Positions 26,173 through 35,240 of a DNA stretch of 64,000 bases are shown here, one piece after another. A model generated the notes under the pieces. The model had not been told where the DNA came from. It did not search any database and saw only the letters and a program-made list of their open reading frames with translations. Source of the DNA: Sulfurimicrobium lacus (GTDB lineage Bacteria > Pseudomonadota > Gammaproteobacteria > Burkholderiales > Sulfuricellaceae). Position 1 is the first letter of the stretch. The number at the start of each line of letters is the position of its first letter. The position numbers and the translations under genes were made by a program. Where the stretch lies: assembly GCF_011764585.1 (NCBI RefSeq), contig NZ_AP022853.1, forward strand, positions 2,339,501 through 2,403,500, read 5' to 3'.

Positions 26173-27617
26173 AGCACTTCCTGCGCGACCTCAGCCTGCG
26201 CTACAAGATCCCCCTGCGGGTACTCATGCTCGCCAGCATCACAGCCTTCCTGGTAACAGCGTCCATCCTGTTCCGGGTCTATGACGAAACGCGCAACGAC
26301 CTGCTGCGTCACGCAGAAAGCATGGGGCGGGTGCTGGCCAACACGCTGGTTGGCCCCATCACCCATGATGACGTGTGGCGCGCGTACGAGATCATCAACT
26401 CCCCTTTCCAGAGCGGAGGCCAGGATCAGACCCAGATCGCGGAAACCATCCTGGTGCTGGACACCAAGGGCCAAATCTATGCGTCTACCCGTCCGGCCCA
26501 GTATCCCATGCTGGCTGACCCGGGTCGGATCGATCCGGAATATGCCGCGATAAGCGAGATAGCGACAGACCGGAACGATGCCAAACCGGCTGTCATCGAC
26601 CTCCCCAATTCCAGCAGGCTGTTCGTCGCCATCCCCGTCACATCCGGAGGGGCACGCCTGGGAACCCTGGTCATGGGGTATTCCAAGAGTCTGTTCATGC
26701 CCCGCTTCATCGGCATTGCCCAGCGTGCTGCACTGATGACCCTGCTGGCGCTGGCGGTGCTGCTGCCCATCGCGTGGTACTGGGGCAACCGCATGGCCGG
26801 GCCACTGGTCCGGCTAGCCTCTTGCATGGACCAGATCGGGCCGAACGTGCCGGAACATCTCCACTGCGACCTGTTTGAATCGCACGACGAAATCGGCCGC
26901 GCCGGCGCTTCGTTCAAACGCATGCTGAAGGAGCTCAAGGACAAGGAGAGACTGGAACAGGAAATGATGATCAGCGAGCGGCTGGCGGCAGTGGGCCGGC
27001 TTTCCGCTGGGATCGCCCACGAAATCAACAACCCCCTGGGCGGCATGCTCAACACCATCAGCACCTACAAGAAGCATGGCTCGGACGACCCGCGCACGCT
27101 GAAAACACTGTCCATGCTGGAACGCGGCCTCACCCAGATCAAGGACACCGTTGCTGCCCTGCTGGTGGAAGCCAAGGTGGAAAGCCATCCGCTATCGCGC
27201 CGCGACATCGAGGACACTCGCACCCTGGTGGCCGCTGAAGCTGCCGGAAAAGGGGTTGAACTGGCGTGGGAAAACGACATCACCACCGCTTTGCCACTCC
27301 CCTCCACGCTGGTGCGGCAGATTCTCATCAATCTGCTCCTCAACGCCATCCGCGCCGCGGACAAGCGCGTCGAGTGCCTGGTTTACCGCGACAGCCGCAG
27401 CTTCACCCTAGCGGTTAAAAACGACGGCGCCCACATCGAGGAGGACGACATGCCCTACCTGTTCGAGCCTTTTTCCCGCCTCAGCCGAAACGGCCACGGC
27501 CTGGGCCTGTGGGTCACCTACCAGATCGCGCGCCAGTTGAACGGCGGCATCGTGGTCGAAAGCGACCCCGGCGAAACCAGGTTCGCCGTCACCCTACCCT
27601 TGCAGGAAGAATCATGA
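26169..27617 (+). CDS. sensor histidine kinase, ArxS paralogue
   Basis: Inner-membrane kinase, 482 residues: helix near 15-37, periplasmic sensor region, second helix near 180-200, HAMP-like linker, H-box GIAHEINNPLGG near 282, and ATPase motifs NLLLNAIRAA and GHGLGLWV. It is coupled by ATGA overlaps to the binding-protein gene and the regulator gene. Close similarity to ArxS suggests the two modules arose by duplication. Confidence 0.86.
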   Translation: MKHFLRDLSLRYKIPLRVLMLASITAFLVTASILFRVYDETRNDLLRHAESMGRVLANTLVGPITHDDVWRAYEIINSPFQSGGQDQTQIAETILVLDTKGQIYASTRPAQYPMLADPGRIDPEYAAISEIATDRNDAKPAVIDLPNSSRLFVAIPVTSGGARLGTLVMGYSKSLFMPRFIGIAQRAALMTLLALAVLLPIAWYWGNRMAGPLVRLASCMDQIGPNVPEHLHCDLFESHDEIGRAGASFKRMLKELKDKERLEQEMMISERLAAVGRLSAGIAHEINNPLGGMLNTISTYKKHGSDDPRTLKTLSMLERGLTQIKDTVAALLVEAKVESHPLSRRDIEDTRTLVAAEAAGKGVELAWENDITTALPLPSTLVRQILINLLLNAIRAADKRVECLVYRDSRSFTLAVKNDGAHIEEDDMPYLFEPFSRLSRNGHGLGLWVTYQIARQLNGGIVVESDPGETRFAVTLPLQEES

Positions 27618-28939
27618 GTAACCCTACAATCCCTTTTCTGTGTCTGATCGAGGACGATGAGATCATGGGCGAATCCCTTCTTGACCGCTTCGAGCTGGAA
27701 GGGTACCGGGTGGACTGGCACCGTACTGCCCAGTCGGCCTTGGCCGCTGTCGGGGACAAAGATTATGCGGCCGTGGTGAGCGACATCCGTCTGCCCGACG
27801 GCAGCGGAGAGGAAATCTTTATCCGCCTGCTGGAACGCGGTCTCAGCCTGCCCCCGTTTCTCTTCATCACCGGCCACGGCTCGATCGACCGCGCCGTGGC
27901 GCTGCTCAAACTGGGCGCCGCCGATTACATCACCAAGCCCTTCGACCTTGACCAACTGGTGGAAAAGGTGGGCGCCCTGTGCGGCAACCGCGTCTCCCCA
28001 TGCGAGGAGGACAACTGCCGCCTGGGCATCTCGCCGGCCATGCGCAAGATCGCGCAGACTCTGCCTCGCCTTGCCCTGCATGCACCCACCCTGCTCATCA
28101 CCGGAGAATCCGGCGTAGGCAAGGAGGTGATCGCACGGGAAATCCACCGCCTCGACCCGAGCACCACCATCCGGCCATTCGTCGCGGTCAATTGCGCCGC
28201 AATCAGTGAATCGCTGCTGGAAGCCGAACTGTTCGGCCATGAAAAGGGGGCGTTCACCGGGGCGACACGCGCACGCAAAGGGGTGTTTGAACAGGCCGAC
28301 GGCGGCACCCTGTTTCTCGACGAAATCGGCGATACGCCGCTGTCCATGCAGGTCAAGTTGCTGCGTGCCGTCCAGGAGCGAAAAATCGTGCGCGTCGGCG
28401 GCAACACCGAAATTGCCGTCAATCTCCGCCTGATCTGCGCCACCCACCGTGACCTGCGCAAGATGGTCGAGGAAGGCGCTTTTCGCGAAGACCTGTATTA
28501 CCGCATCCACGTCATTCAAATCAAGGTTCCTCCGCTGCGGGAACGGCGCGAGGACATCCTGTGGTTCGCCCAGCGTTTTTTGGAGGAACAGGCGGCCAAG
28601 GGAGAACGCAAGCAGCTTTCACGATCCGGTGAAGAAGCCTTGCTTGGCCACGCCTGGCCGGGCAACATTCGCGAGCTTCGCCATGCCATCGAACGCGCCT
28701 CGATTCTCACTCCCGGCCCGCTGCTGGAGCCTGAAGCCTTATTCGAGGAAGGAGAGCAGCCAGCGCCGGTGGACAATAAAGAACTAGGCAGCTACCTGCA
28801 AGGTTGCGAAGAGCGATACATCCGCGATGCCTTGGCGCGCAACGACGGCCACCTCGGCCGTACTGCGGAAAGTCTCGGCATCAGCCGCAAGAATTTGTGG
28901 GAAAAGATGAAAAAACTCGAAATTTCTTCGATAGGGTAA
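27614..28939 (+). CDS. sigma-54-dependent response regulator, ArxR paralogue
   Basis: A 441-residue NtrC-type activator: receiver (EDDE near 13, SDIRLPDGSG near 58, ITKPFD), AAA+ domain with GESGVGKE and GAFTGATR, and Fis-type helix-turn-helix LGISRKNLWEKM. ATG 27614 overlaps the kinase stop (ATGA); the longer open frame from 27509 is not used. It is the probable activator of the promoter at 25158-25172. Confidence 0.88.
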   Translation: MSNPTIPFLCLIEDDEIMGESLLDRFELEGYRVDWHRTAQSALAAVGDKDYAAVVSDIRLPDGSGEEIFIRLLERGLSLPPFLFITGHGSIDRAVALLKLGAADYITKPFDLDQLVEKVGALCGNRVSPCEEDNCRLGISPAMRKIAQTLPRLALHAPTLLITGESGVGKEVIAREIHRLDPSTTIRPFVAVNCAAISESLLEAELFGHEKGAFTGATRARKGVFEQADGGTLFLDEIGDTPLSMQVKLLRAVQERKIVRVGGNTEIAVNLRLICATHRDLRKMVEEGAFREDLYYRIHVIQIKVPPLRERREDILWFAQRFLEEQAAKGERKQLSRSGEEALLGHAWPGNIRELRHAIERASILTPGPLLEPEALFEEGEQPAPVDNKELGSYLQGCEERYIRDALARNDGHLGRTAESLGISRKNLWEKMKKLEISSIG

Positions 28940-29018
28940 TCAATTTGACGTGTCTCGCCTGCATGGCTGCCGGCCAACTCTACTGACCGCCAGATTCTTA
29001 CCCTTCGCCTCGCTCCGT

Positions 29019-29225
29019 TTATGTAACCCTCACCCGCTTGCATTTGCTGCAAACCTCAACGGACCCAGTCAGCGTTTGCCCCGAATAAACCCAATCATGC
29101 GGCCCGCCATCACACACTGTTGCGTCAGCCTCGGCGCGCATCTGCGCCCCGATCTTACTGAGTCGCAAATACTCAGCCAAGAGAGCCGCGTTTTTTGCTT
29201 CCTTTGATTTATATTTGTTGCTCAT
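29019..29225 (-). CDS. small zinc-ribbon-like protein, 68 aa
   Basis: A short basic protein, MSNKYKSKEAKN to CKRVRVT, with CDGGPHDW and EVCSKCKRVR that could bind one zinc. ATG 29225 follows GGAGG at good distance, and the sequence reads as coding. The family is not recognised. It stands alone in a lower-GC stretch between the regulator and the stress island. Confidence 0.55.
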   Translation of the reverse strand: MSNKYKSKEAKNAALLAEYLRLSKIGAQMRAEADATVCDGGPHDWVYSGQTLTGSVEVCSKCKRVRVT

Positions 29226-29518
29226 CACGCCTCCGTGCCGCCTGTTTGACATCATTAATTTTGAGCTTTTATGTTCGATACTGGCAGCCCCCATGCGCGA
29301 TACAGCCAGTATGATTATTTAGGGGATAGCTATAGTTATCAAACATGGCAGACAATAAAGTCTTGACCATATTGCTCGTGGGCGATGGTATGGTAACTGC
29401 CGCTGGAAATTTAGCGGGTGCATTGCGCTTCGTCGGGCGTGCTGATGATGCCGATTGTATTGGCCCACGCCACCATTTATGATGCTCCTATCAAGTATTC
29501 ATTTAGAAATTTCGACCA

Positions 29519-30028
29519 TTACGATGTGGGCCAAGTGAAAAGATATGCTCGCTCGGACTCCAGAAATAAGTTTCCTCTTGATGGCATTGTGATTCTCGTT
29601 TTGTATGGTACCGCCCCGTTGAAGATCGCATTCAACCAGGATTGAATATCATCAATATGGGCCAATGCCTCCTCGTAAAGAAGATCCTCGATTAGCCCCT
29701 TAAGGTCAGGATCAAGTACCAGCCTTGCTATGGAATCATAAAAGGGTGTTAAATAAATCTGTTGGTCGGGCGAATTCCGGCGGTCATGTGAGGGTGCTAC
29801 ATAGCCATGTTTGTGAAGGTCCTTTGCACAGTAGAAATAACGCAACCACTTGTTTTTGCGCTGATGATGTGAATCTTCCTCAAGCGAAAAATCTGTCCAA
29901 GTACTTCGCAACTGACTCGCGGCAAGGCCGGATGGTGTAATTATCCGCCACGTCAGAGACAATCTCGGCCATGAGTCAATTTCCACTACCAGCAAATATC
30001 TCCATTCTGAAGATGATAAACGCCACAA
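29519..30028 (-). CDS. hypothetical protein, up to 169 aa
   Basis: An open frame with protein-like composition, especially after residue 50 (RYFYCAKDLHKHGY and LIEDLLYEEALAHIDDIQ). No known domain, signal or membrane segment is seen and the start is uncertain, since no good ribosome site stands out. The lower GC content differs from the operons on the left, so it may be acquired or decaying. Confidence 0.35.
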   Translation of the reverse strand: MWRLSSSEWRYLLVVEIDSWPRLSLTWRIITPSGLAASQLRSTWTDFSLEEDSHHQRKNKWLRYFYCAKDLHKHGYVAPSHDRRNSPDQQIYLTPFYDSIARLVLDPDLKGLIEDLLYEEALAHIDDIQSWLNAIFNGAVPYKTRITMPSRGNLFLESERAYLFTWPTS

Positions 30029-30470
30029 GGAAACAGAACAAAAACACCGTATCGGCTGGTAGTCACCACCTACGGTTGGGTTCTTCTTCGAACCACGCTG
30101 AGTAGGGTCGGGCTAGTGAGCTCGGACAGAGTGATAAGTATAGCTTTGCTCAACCCAGCGGCAGTTTAACTTCCGTATCCGGCAACTGTGGCGCTGGTCG
30201 CGCCATGGCGTTTCCCTTGGGGTTACGCTCGGCGTATTCTTCGGCTTATTGATTACGATGTAGAAAAAGCGGACACAAGCCAAGATGGCCGACAGCAAGA
30301 TCGAGTTTTGCGAAGAAGGTGCTGACCTGTGGTGTGCCGCCTCGGGCGTGGCCAAGAATCTCGGAGCGTCCATGCCACTGTATCGCCGGATTCCTGAGTC
30401 GACGCATGCCGAACGCGAGTGCAAGCCGTTCTATCTATTTGGAGATTTTCTTAAGCGAAGGAGGATGTAA
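30029..30470. other. intergenic stretch without supported gene
   Basis: About 440 nt between the hypothetical gene and the universal stress gene. A small open frame at 30285-30470 (61 codons) ends against the next start but has no convincing family or ribosome site. AAGGAGG just before 30471 belongs to the stress gene. Confidence 0.4.
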
Positions 30471-31364
30471 ATGGTTCGGATAAAACGCATTATCGTAGCC
30501 ACCGATTTCTCGCTCCGAGCTGCGCTCGCTGTGCGACGAGCCGCCCTGCTTGCCGCTCAGCACGGTGCAGAATTGCATCTGCTTCACGTGATCGACACTT
30601 TCTACTTGGGGATGCTGCGCCAACTGGCGCCGATGGAGCCAATCGCCGAGGAGCAGCGACTGCTTCGGTGGGCTGGTTCTGAATTGGCGCGTCGCGCTGA
30701 GCAATTGCGAGCCGAGCATGGCGTTGATAGCCAATGCCATGTCGCCACCGGTCACGCGCATGAAGAAATCAACCGCCATGCTGAATCCCTGCAGGCCGAC
30801 ATGATTGTAATAGGCGCACAAGGGGAAAATTTCATTCGCGAGATATTCTTCGGCTCCACTACGATGAAATCCCTGTTCAAGGGACAACGACCCACGCTCG
30901 CCGTACGGACAAAAGCCACGGAGGCCTATCAGCAGGTTCTGGTGCCGACAAATTTTTCGCCCTCATCGCACCAGGCACTGCTGATGGCGCTCAAGGTCGC
31001 TCCAAAGGCGGCGATCAGCCTCCTGCACGTGTGCGAGATGCCCTCCCCAGAGAATATGCGCACTGCCGGCATCGATGAAAGCTCAATTCAAGCCTACCGC
31101 ACCAAGACACTTGACGATGCCCAAGCGACAATGTCCGGGATAATTGCCGACTGCGGCGTGGAACGCGATGACGTGGAAATCGTCGTTGAATTTGGTTACC
31201 CACCTGCGGTGATAAAGGAAAAGGCGCAGTCCTTCGGCGCTGACCTGCTGGTCATCGGCAAGGGTGGGAAAGCGGGACACCAGGAAGTGCTGCTGAGTTC
31301 AGTTGCAAAACATGTCATGTACGAAACGGAAGGCGATATCTTGCTCGTTGATGCGGGGCGCTAG
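30471..31364 (+). CDS. tandem-domain universal stress protein
   Basis: Cytoplasmic UspA-type protein, 297 residues, with two Usp domains. The first starts KRIIVATDFSLRAALAVRRA and has DMIVIGAQGENFIREIFFGST; the second starts QVLVPTNFSPSSHQAL and has DLLVIGKGGKAGHQEVLLSS. The G-x2-G-x9-G-S type nucleotide loop is recognisable in both. ATG 30471 follows AAGGAGG. It opens the block of stress and ion-transport genes. Confidence 0.9.
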   Translation: MVRIKRIIVATDFSLRAALAVRRAALLAAQHGAELHLLHVIDTFYLGMLRQLAPMEPIAEEQRLLRWAGSELARRAEQLRAEHGVDSQCHVATGHAHEEINRHAESLQADMIVIGAQGENFIREIFFGSTTMKSLFKGQRPTLAVRTKATEAYQQVLVPTNFSPSSHQALLMALKVAPKAAISLLHVCEMPSPENMRTAGIDESSIQAYRTKTLDDAQATMSGIIADCGVERDDVEIVVEFGYPPAVIKEKAQSFGADLLVIGKGGKAGHQEVLLSSVAKHVMYETEGDILLVDAGR

Positions 31365-31525
31365 AAACCTGCTAGGGCGTGCTAGCACTAATTTCGCGTC
31401 TGCAACGGAGGCAATCTGGGATGCCGCCCGCGAAGCAAGGCGCGCGGTTGTGTCGCCCAAAACATGCGGCTTGCGACATGGGAAAACGCCAAAATCGCCC
31501 CGTACATAACGATGCACATCCATTT

Positions 31526-33145
31526 TCAATGATCTACAGGGAAATTCGGCAAGATCTGTGTGCGGCGGAATGCAGCTTGGCCCCGTTCACGCTCTTCATC
31601 TTTTTGCCCAGGGGCTGGGTATATCACGGTTTTCTCCGTTTCGAAACCAGCCTCTACCAGCCACGCGGCAACAATTTCTGCGCGCTTGGATGCCAGCCCG
31701 GCAGAGGCCCTGCCTTTCTCTCCAAGACTGGCGTAGCCAACCACGTCAACCCGTTTCAAACCCCAGCGTTGAAGCGCCCATTGCACCGTTCGCAATTTAT
31801 CCAGACTGACCGGATCAAGCTCGGCCTCGCCACTGTCAAAATTGACCACAGGGAGCCCCCTCAAGGGCGGAACAAGCCGCATTTCCCACCCCGGAAACTT
31901 GCTTTGCAGATCACGCTCCGCGTTGTACAGTGTTTGAAGGTTGCCAGCGTAGCTATCGGCCAACTGCAAGGTAGCCGATTTGCGAACGGAGTCAATTTCT
32001 GACATTGAAATCGGCAGTGGGAATACTTGCCTAAGATACTGCTCAATTAACTGGGTCTCTGTAAGGGGCGGCGGCTGGACGGGCAGGGGCGTCACTGGAT
32101 TGGCGATGACAGACGGCTTCTGAGCCGCTTGTTCAGCGGAGCCGATGACAACCTGGTCCAGTTGAAAGTGAACAGGCTTTCCAAGTGCCTGGCGTAGCGC
32201 GGCCTGCATGCGATCGGGGGCGCCTTCGTCATATTTCGGCACAAGGGCCACCGCACCCACAAGGACATTTCCGTTGTCCGCGTAGTTTACTTGCAGCTTG
32301 TCCATTCGCATGCCTCTAGCAACCATGTCTTCGCGCAGCACATCCGTAGCACGCTTCAACGCAAGCGATTTGGATACGCTTTCATTGAGCGTATCCACCA
32401 ATGGAACCGAGAGCAGCGCCAGCACAGCACCGGCAGCCAGCGTCTTCCATAAAAGTTCCCTGGGCGCCTGCAGGTTGCCGAACCCGTACCAGATCGCCAT
32501 GCCCGCTACGCTGAAGGCTATGGCCAGCATATTGGTGAGAAACAGGAAGAACGACCCGCTGAATACTTGCATGTCTGCGGCGGCCAGCCCATAACCCGCT
32601 GTTGCAAGGGGCGGCATCAAGGCCGTGGCAATCGCAACGCCCGCCACCGCTCCGATTTGCTGACGCATCACGGCATAGCCGGCAACCATGCCAGAGCATA
32701 CCGCCACCAGAAGATCGAACAGGTTTGGATTGGTACGCGCCATGATTTCCGGCGTGGGAGAAATGTATGGGGAGAGTTTGACAATGACTGCCGAGATGAC
32801 CAGTGCACCCAGCACACCTGCCACAATTGCTTTCCCGCTTCGGATTGCACGCAGCACATCGGTTTCCGCGATGGCGAACCCGAGCAGCACGATGGGCCCC
32901 ATCAACGGCGCAATCAGCATCGCACCGATAATCACGGCAACTGAATTGAGCAACAGGCCCAGCGTAGCGATGGCGCAGGAAAGGAAAACCAGAAATATAT
33001 ACGAATAGCTTAATCCGCCCTCCTCAAAAACCCGCCTACGGGTGACATCGCGGTCGACATCTCGCAGATGTCGTCGCCACCATAGGATTAAGAGTCGAGA
33101 AAGTTTCTGCCTGAGCGAAGCACGGTCTGTTGGCTCATGATTCAT
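31526..33145 (-). CDS. DUF389 membrane protein fused to OmpA-like domain
   Basis: A 539-residue protein. Residues about 45-260 hold the DUF389 membrane domain with several helices (AVIIGAMLIAPLMGPIV, ATALMPPLATAGYGLA). The C-terminal part (about 430-525) looks like an OmpA/MotB peptidoglycan-binding domain: PVVNFDSGEAELDP, VDVVGYASLGEKG and SKRAEIVAAWLVEAGF. Fusion of the two would place an inner-membrane protein in contact with the cell wall. Function of DUF389 is not known. Confidence 0.8.
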   Translation of the reverse strand: MNHEPTDRASLRQKLSRLLILWWRRHLRDVDRDVTRRRVFEEGGLSYSYIFLVFLSCAIATLGLLLNSVAVIIGAMLIAPLMGPIVLLGFAIAETDVLRAIRSGKAIVAGVLGALVISAVIVKLSPYISPTPEIMARTNPNLFDLLVAVCSGMVAGYAVMRQQIGAVAGVAIATALMPPLATAGYGLAAADMQVFSGSFFLFLTNMLAIAFSVAGMAIWYGFGNLQAPRELLWKTLAAGAVLALLSVPLVDTLNESVSKSLALKRATDVLREDMVARGMRMDKLQVNYADNGNVLVGAVALVPKYDEGAPDRMQAALRQALGKPVHFQLDQVVIGSAEQAAQKPSVIANPVTPLPVQPPPLTETQLIEQYLRQVFPLPISMSEIDSVRKSATLQLADSYAGNLQTLYNAERDLQSKFPGWEMRLVPPLRGLPVVNFDSGEAELDPVSLDKLRTVQWALQRWGLKRVDVVGYASLGEKGRASAGLASKRAEIVAAWLVEAGFETEKTVIYPAPGQKDEERERGQAAFRRTQILPNFPVDH

Positions 33146-33440
33146 CAGGACCCTTCGTTAAAAAAGATGGGAACATCGCGAACCCCCCGTATAAACAGAA
33201 AACCGGCTTAACCAGAAACCTGGCAGCAAGCCTCTGGGAGGTCATCATTCCTGCCTGTGTGCGGGAAGCTCATTTCAGTCGAGACTGCCTCACAAGAATA
33301 TAATCAACGACTAATCTACGTAAAGCTCAACTGATGAATGGTGGCGGTGAGTTCTGCACGCATGGGGAAACTCCAGTCTGTCATATGCGTTTCAGACGAC
33401 AAACTTTGTTTGTCTGTTCCTCTAATTACGAAGCACTACG

Positions 33441-34976
33441 TTAGCCCAATCGGTCATCCGCCAAATGGTAATGCGGATCTTCGCCCACGTTGATTTCCAC
33501 CATGTCCTTGGCTTTTTCCAGCACCTCCAGGCAATCCGGGCTGAGGTGGCGCAGGTGCAGGCGCTTGCCGGCCTGTTGATAGCGCGTGGCGAGGCTGTCG
33601 ATGGCCTCGACGGCGGAATGGTCCTTGACGCGGGCACGGCGGAATTCCACCACCACCTCGTCCGGGTCGTCCTTGGGGTTGAACAGGGTCTGGAATTGCG
33701 CCACCGAGGCGAAAAACAGGGTGCCCTCCAGTTCGTAGACTTTCCAGCCCTTGTCGTCAAGATAGGTCTGCACGTTGATGTGCTTGGCGTGCTGCCAGGC
33801 GAATACCAGAGCGGAGATGATGACGCCGGTGACCACGGCAATGGCCAGATCGGTGAACACGGTAATCACCGTGACCGCGACCACCACGAAAGCGTCGCTC
33901 TTCGGTACCTTGCACATGGCGGTGAAGCTGCCCCATTCGAAAGTTTTTTCCGAGACCATGAACATCAGGCCGATCAGCGCGGCGAGCGGAATCATCGCGA
34001 TCCACTTTGAAGCGAACAGGATGAACGACAGCAAAAACAGCGCGGCGGCGATGCCTGAGAGGCGCTGGGTGGCGCCGTTGCTGACGTTGATCATGCTCTG
34101 GCCGATCATGGCGCAGCCACCCATGCCGCCGAAAAAGCCGGTGACGATGTTGGCAGAGCCCTGGGCCACGCACTCCCGGTTGGGCTTGCCGCGCGTGTCG
34201 GTCATTTCGTCGATCAGGTTCAGCGTCAGCAGGGATTCGATCAGGCCGATGGCGGCGAGTATCAGACTGTAGGGAAAGATGATCTTGAGGGTTTCCCAGG
34301 TCAGCGGCACGTTGGGCAAGTGGAACTGCGGCAGGCCCCCCTCGATGGAAGCCATGTCGCCCACGGTCTTGGTGTCGATGCCGGCGAAGATTACCAGCAG
34401 GGAAACCGCGACGATGCCGGCCAGGGTGGAGGGGATGGCTTTGGTGAAACGCGGCAGCAGATAGATGATGGCCAGGGTCAGCGCGATCAGGCCCAGCATG
34501 GTGTAGAGCGGGGCGCCCGTCATCCAGGTCAGCGTGCCATCCGGCCCCGATATTTTGAAATGTCCCAGTTGCGCCAGAAAGATCACGATGGCCAGGCCGT
34601 TGACGAAACCCAGCATCACCGGGAACGGCACCATGCGGATGAACTTGCCCAGCTTCAGCAGGCCGAAGGCGATTTGCAGCAAGCCCGTCAGCACCACGGT
34701 GGCGAATAGATATTCAACGCCATGCTGTACCACGAGCGCCACCATTACCACCGCCAGCGCGCCGGTGGCGCCGGAGATCATGCCGGGCCTGCCGCCGAAA
34801 GCAGCGGTAATGAGGCTGACAATAAAGGCGGCATAGAGGCCAGTGAGCGGGTGTACGTGGGCCACGAAGGCGAAGGCGATCGCCTCCGGCACCAGCGCCA
34901 GGGCGACGGTCAGGCCACTCAAGGTGCAGAGCTTAAGGCGGGAAAGAGTGAAATTCGAGCAACTGCTTGCGTTCAT
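33441..34976 (-). CDS. SulP-family anion transporter with STAS domain
   Basis: A 511-residue inner-membrane transporter with about ten or more helices (GLTVALALVPEAIAFAFVAHVHPLTGLYAAF, GGMGGCAMIGQSMINV) and a C-terminal STAS domain from about residue 410. SulP proteins carry sulfate, bicarbonate or other anions; the substrate cannot be chosen here. ATG 34976 is used. An 8-bp hairpin (35007-35028) lies in the upstream region. Confidence 0.88.
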   Translation of the reverse strand: MNASSCSNFTLSRLKLCTLSGLTVALALVPEAIAFAFVAHVHPLTGLYAAFIVSLITAAFGGRPGMISGATGALAVVMVALVVQHGVEYLFATVVLTGLLQIAFGLLKLGKFIRMVPFPVMLGFVNGLAIVIFLAQLGHFKISGPDGTLTWMTGAPLYTMLGLIALTLAIIYLLPRFTKAIPSTLAGIVAVSLLVIFAGIDTKTVGDMASIEGGLPQFHLPNVPLTWETLKIIFPYSLILAAIGLIESLLTLNLIDEMTDTRGKPNRECVAQGSANIVTGFFGGMGGCAMIGQSMINVSNGATQRLSGIAAALFLLSFILFASKWIAMIPLAALIGLMFMVSEKTFEWGSFTAMCKVPKSDAFVVVAVTVITVFTDLAIAVVTGVIISALVFAWQHAKHINVQTYLDDKGWKVYELEGTLFFASVAQFQTLFNPKDDPDEVVVEFRRARVKDHSAVEAIDSLATRYQQAGKRLHLRHLSPDCLEVLEKAKDMVEINVGEDPHYHLADDRLG

Positions 34977-35006
34977 GTAAGACAATCCAATAAAAATGCA
35001 TTCCCT

Positions 35007-35028
35007 CGCCCCATAAGAGAATGGGGCG
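35007..35028. repeat. 8-bp inverted repeat upstream of SulP gene
   Basis: CGCCCCAT-AAGAGA-ATGGGGCG, a perfect hairpin between the divergent SulP and antiporter genes. For the minus strand the T-run precedes rather than follows the stem, so it is not a standard terminator of the SulP transcript. It may be a 5' leader structure or operator. Confidence 0.5.
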
Positions 35029-35240
35029 AAAACAGATCCAGTTGAGCTGGGGTCGGTAAGACGGTAAAAACCGGAAAGGAAGCGAACTACATTGGAATTA
35101 GGTGGCCAACAGGAGCGGTATTGATTTTGCGAATTCTACCATGCTCCTGTGTTTCGAAGAAAACGCGACGTGGATGCCCCTCTTTGCGCCAGGATTAGTC
35201 GACACTGGCGTGGTATAAAGTCGCACTAGACGTGTCACAA

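Noticed and set aside
29345-29482. 45-codon plus-strand ORF starting MADNKVLTILL
   Set aside because: Short, no family and no clear ribosome site; the start resembles a receiver domain but the rest does not.
30285-30470. 61-codon ORF ahead of the universal stress gene
   Set aside because: No family, composition not convincing, and the ribosome site near its end serves the next gene.
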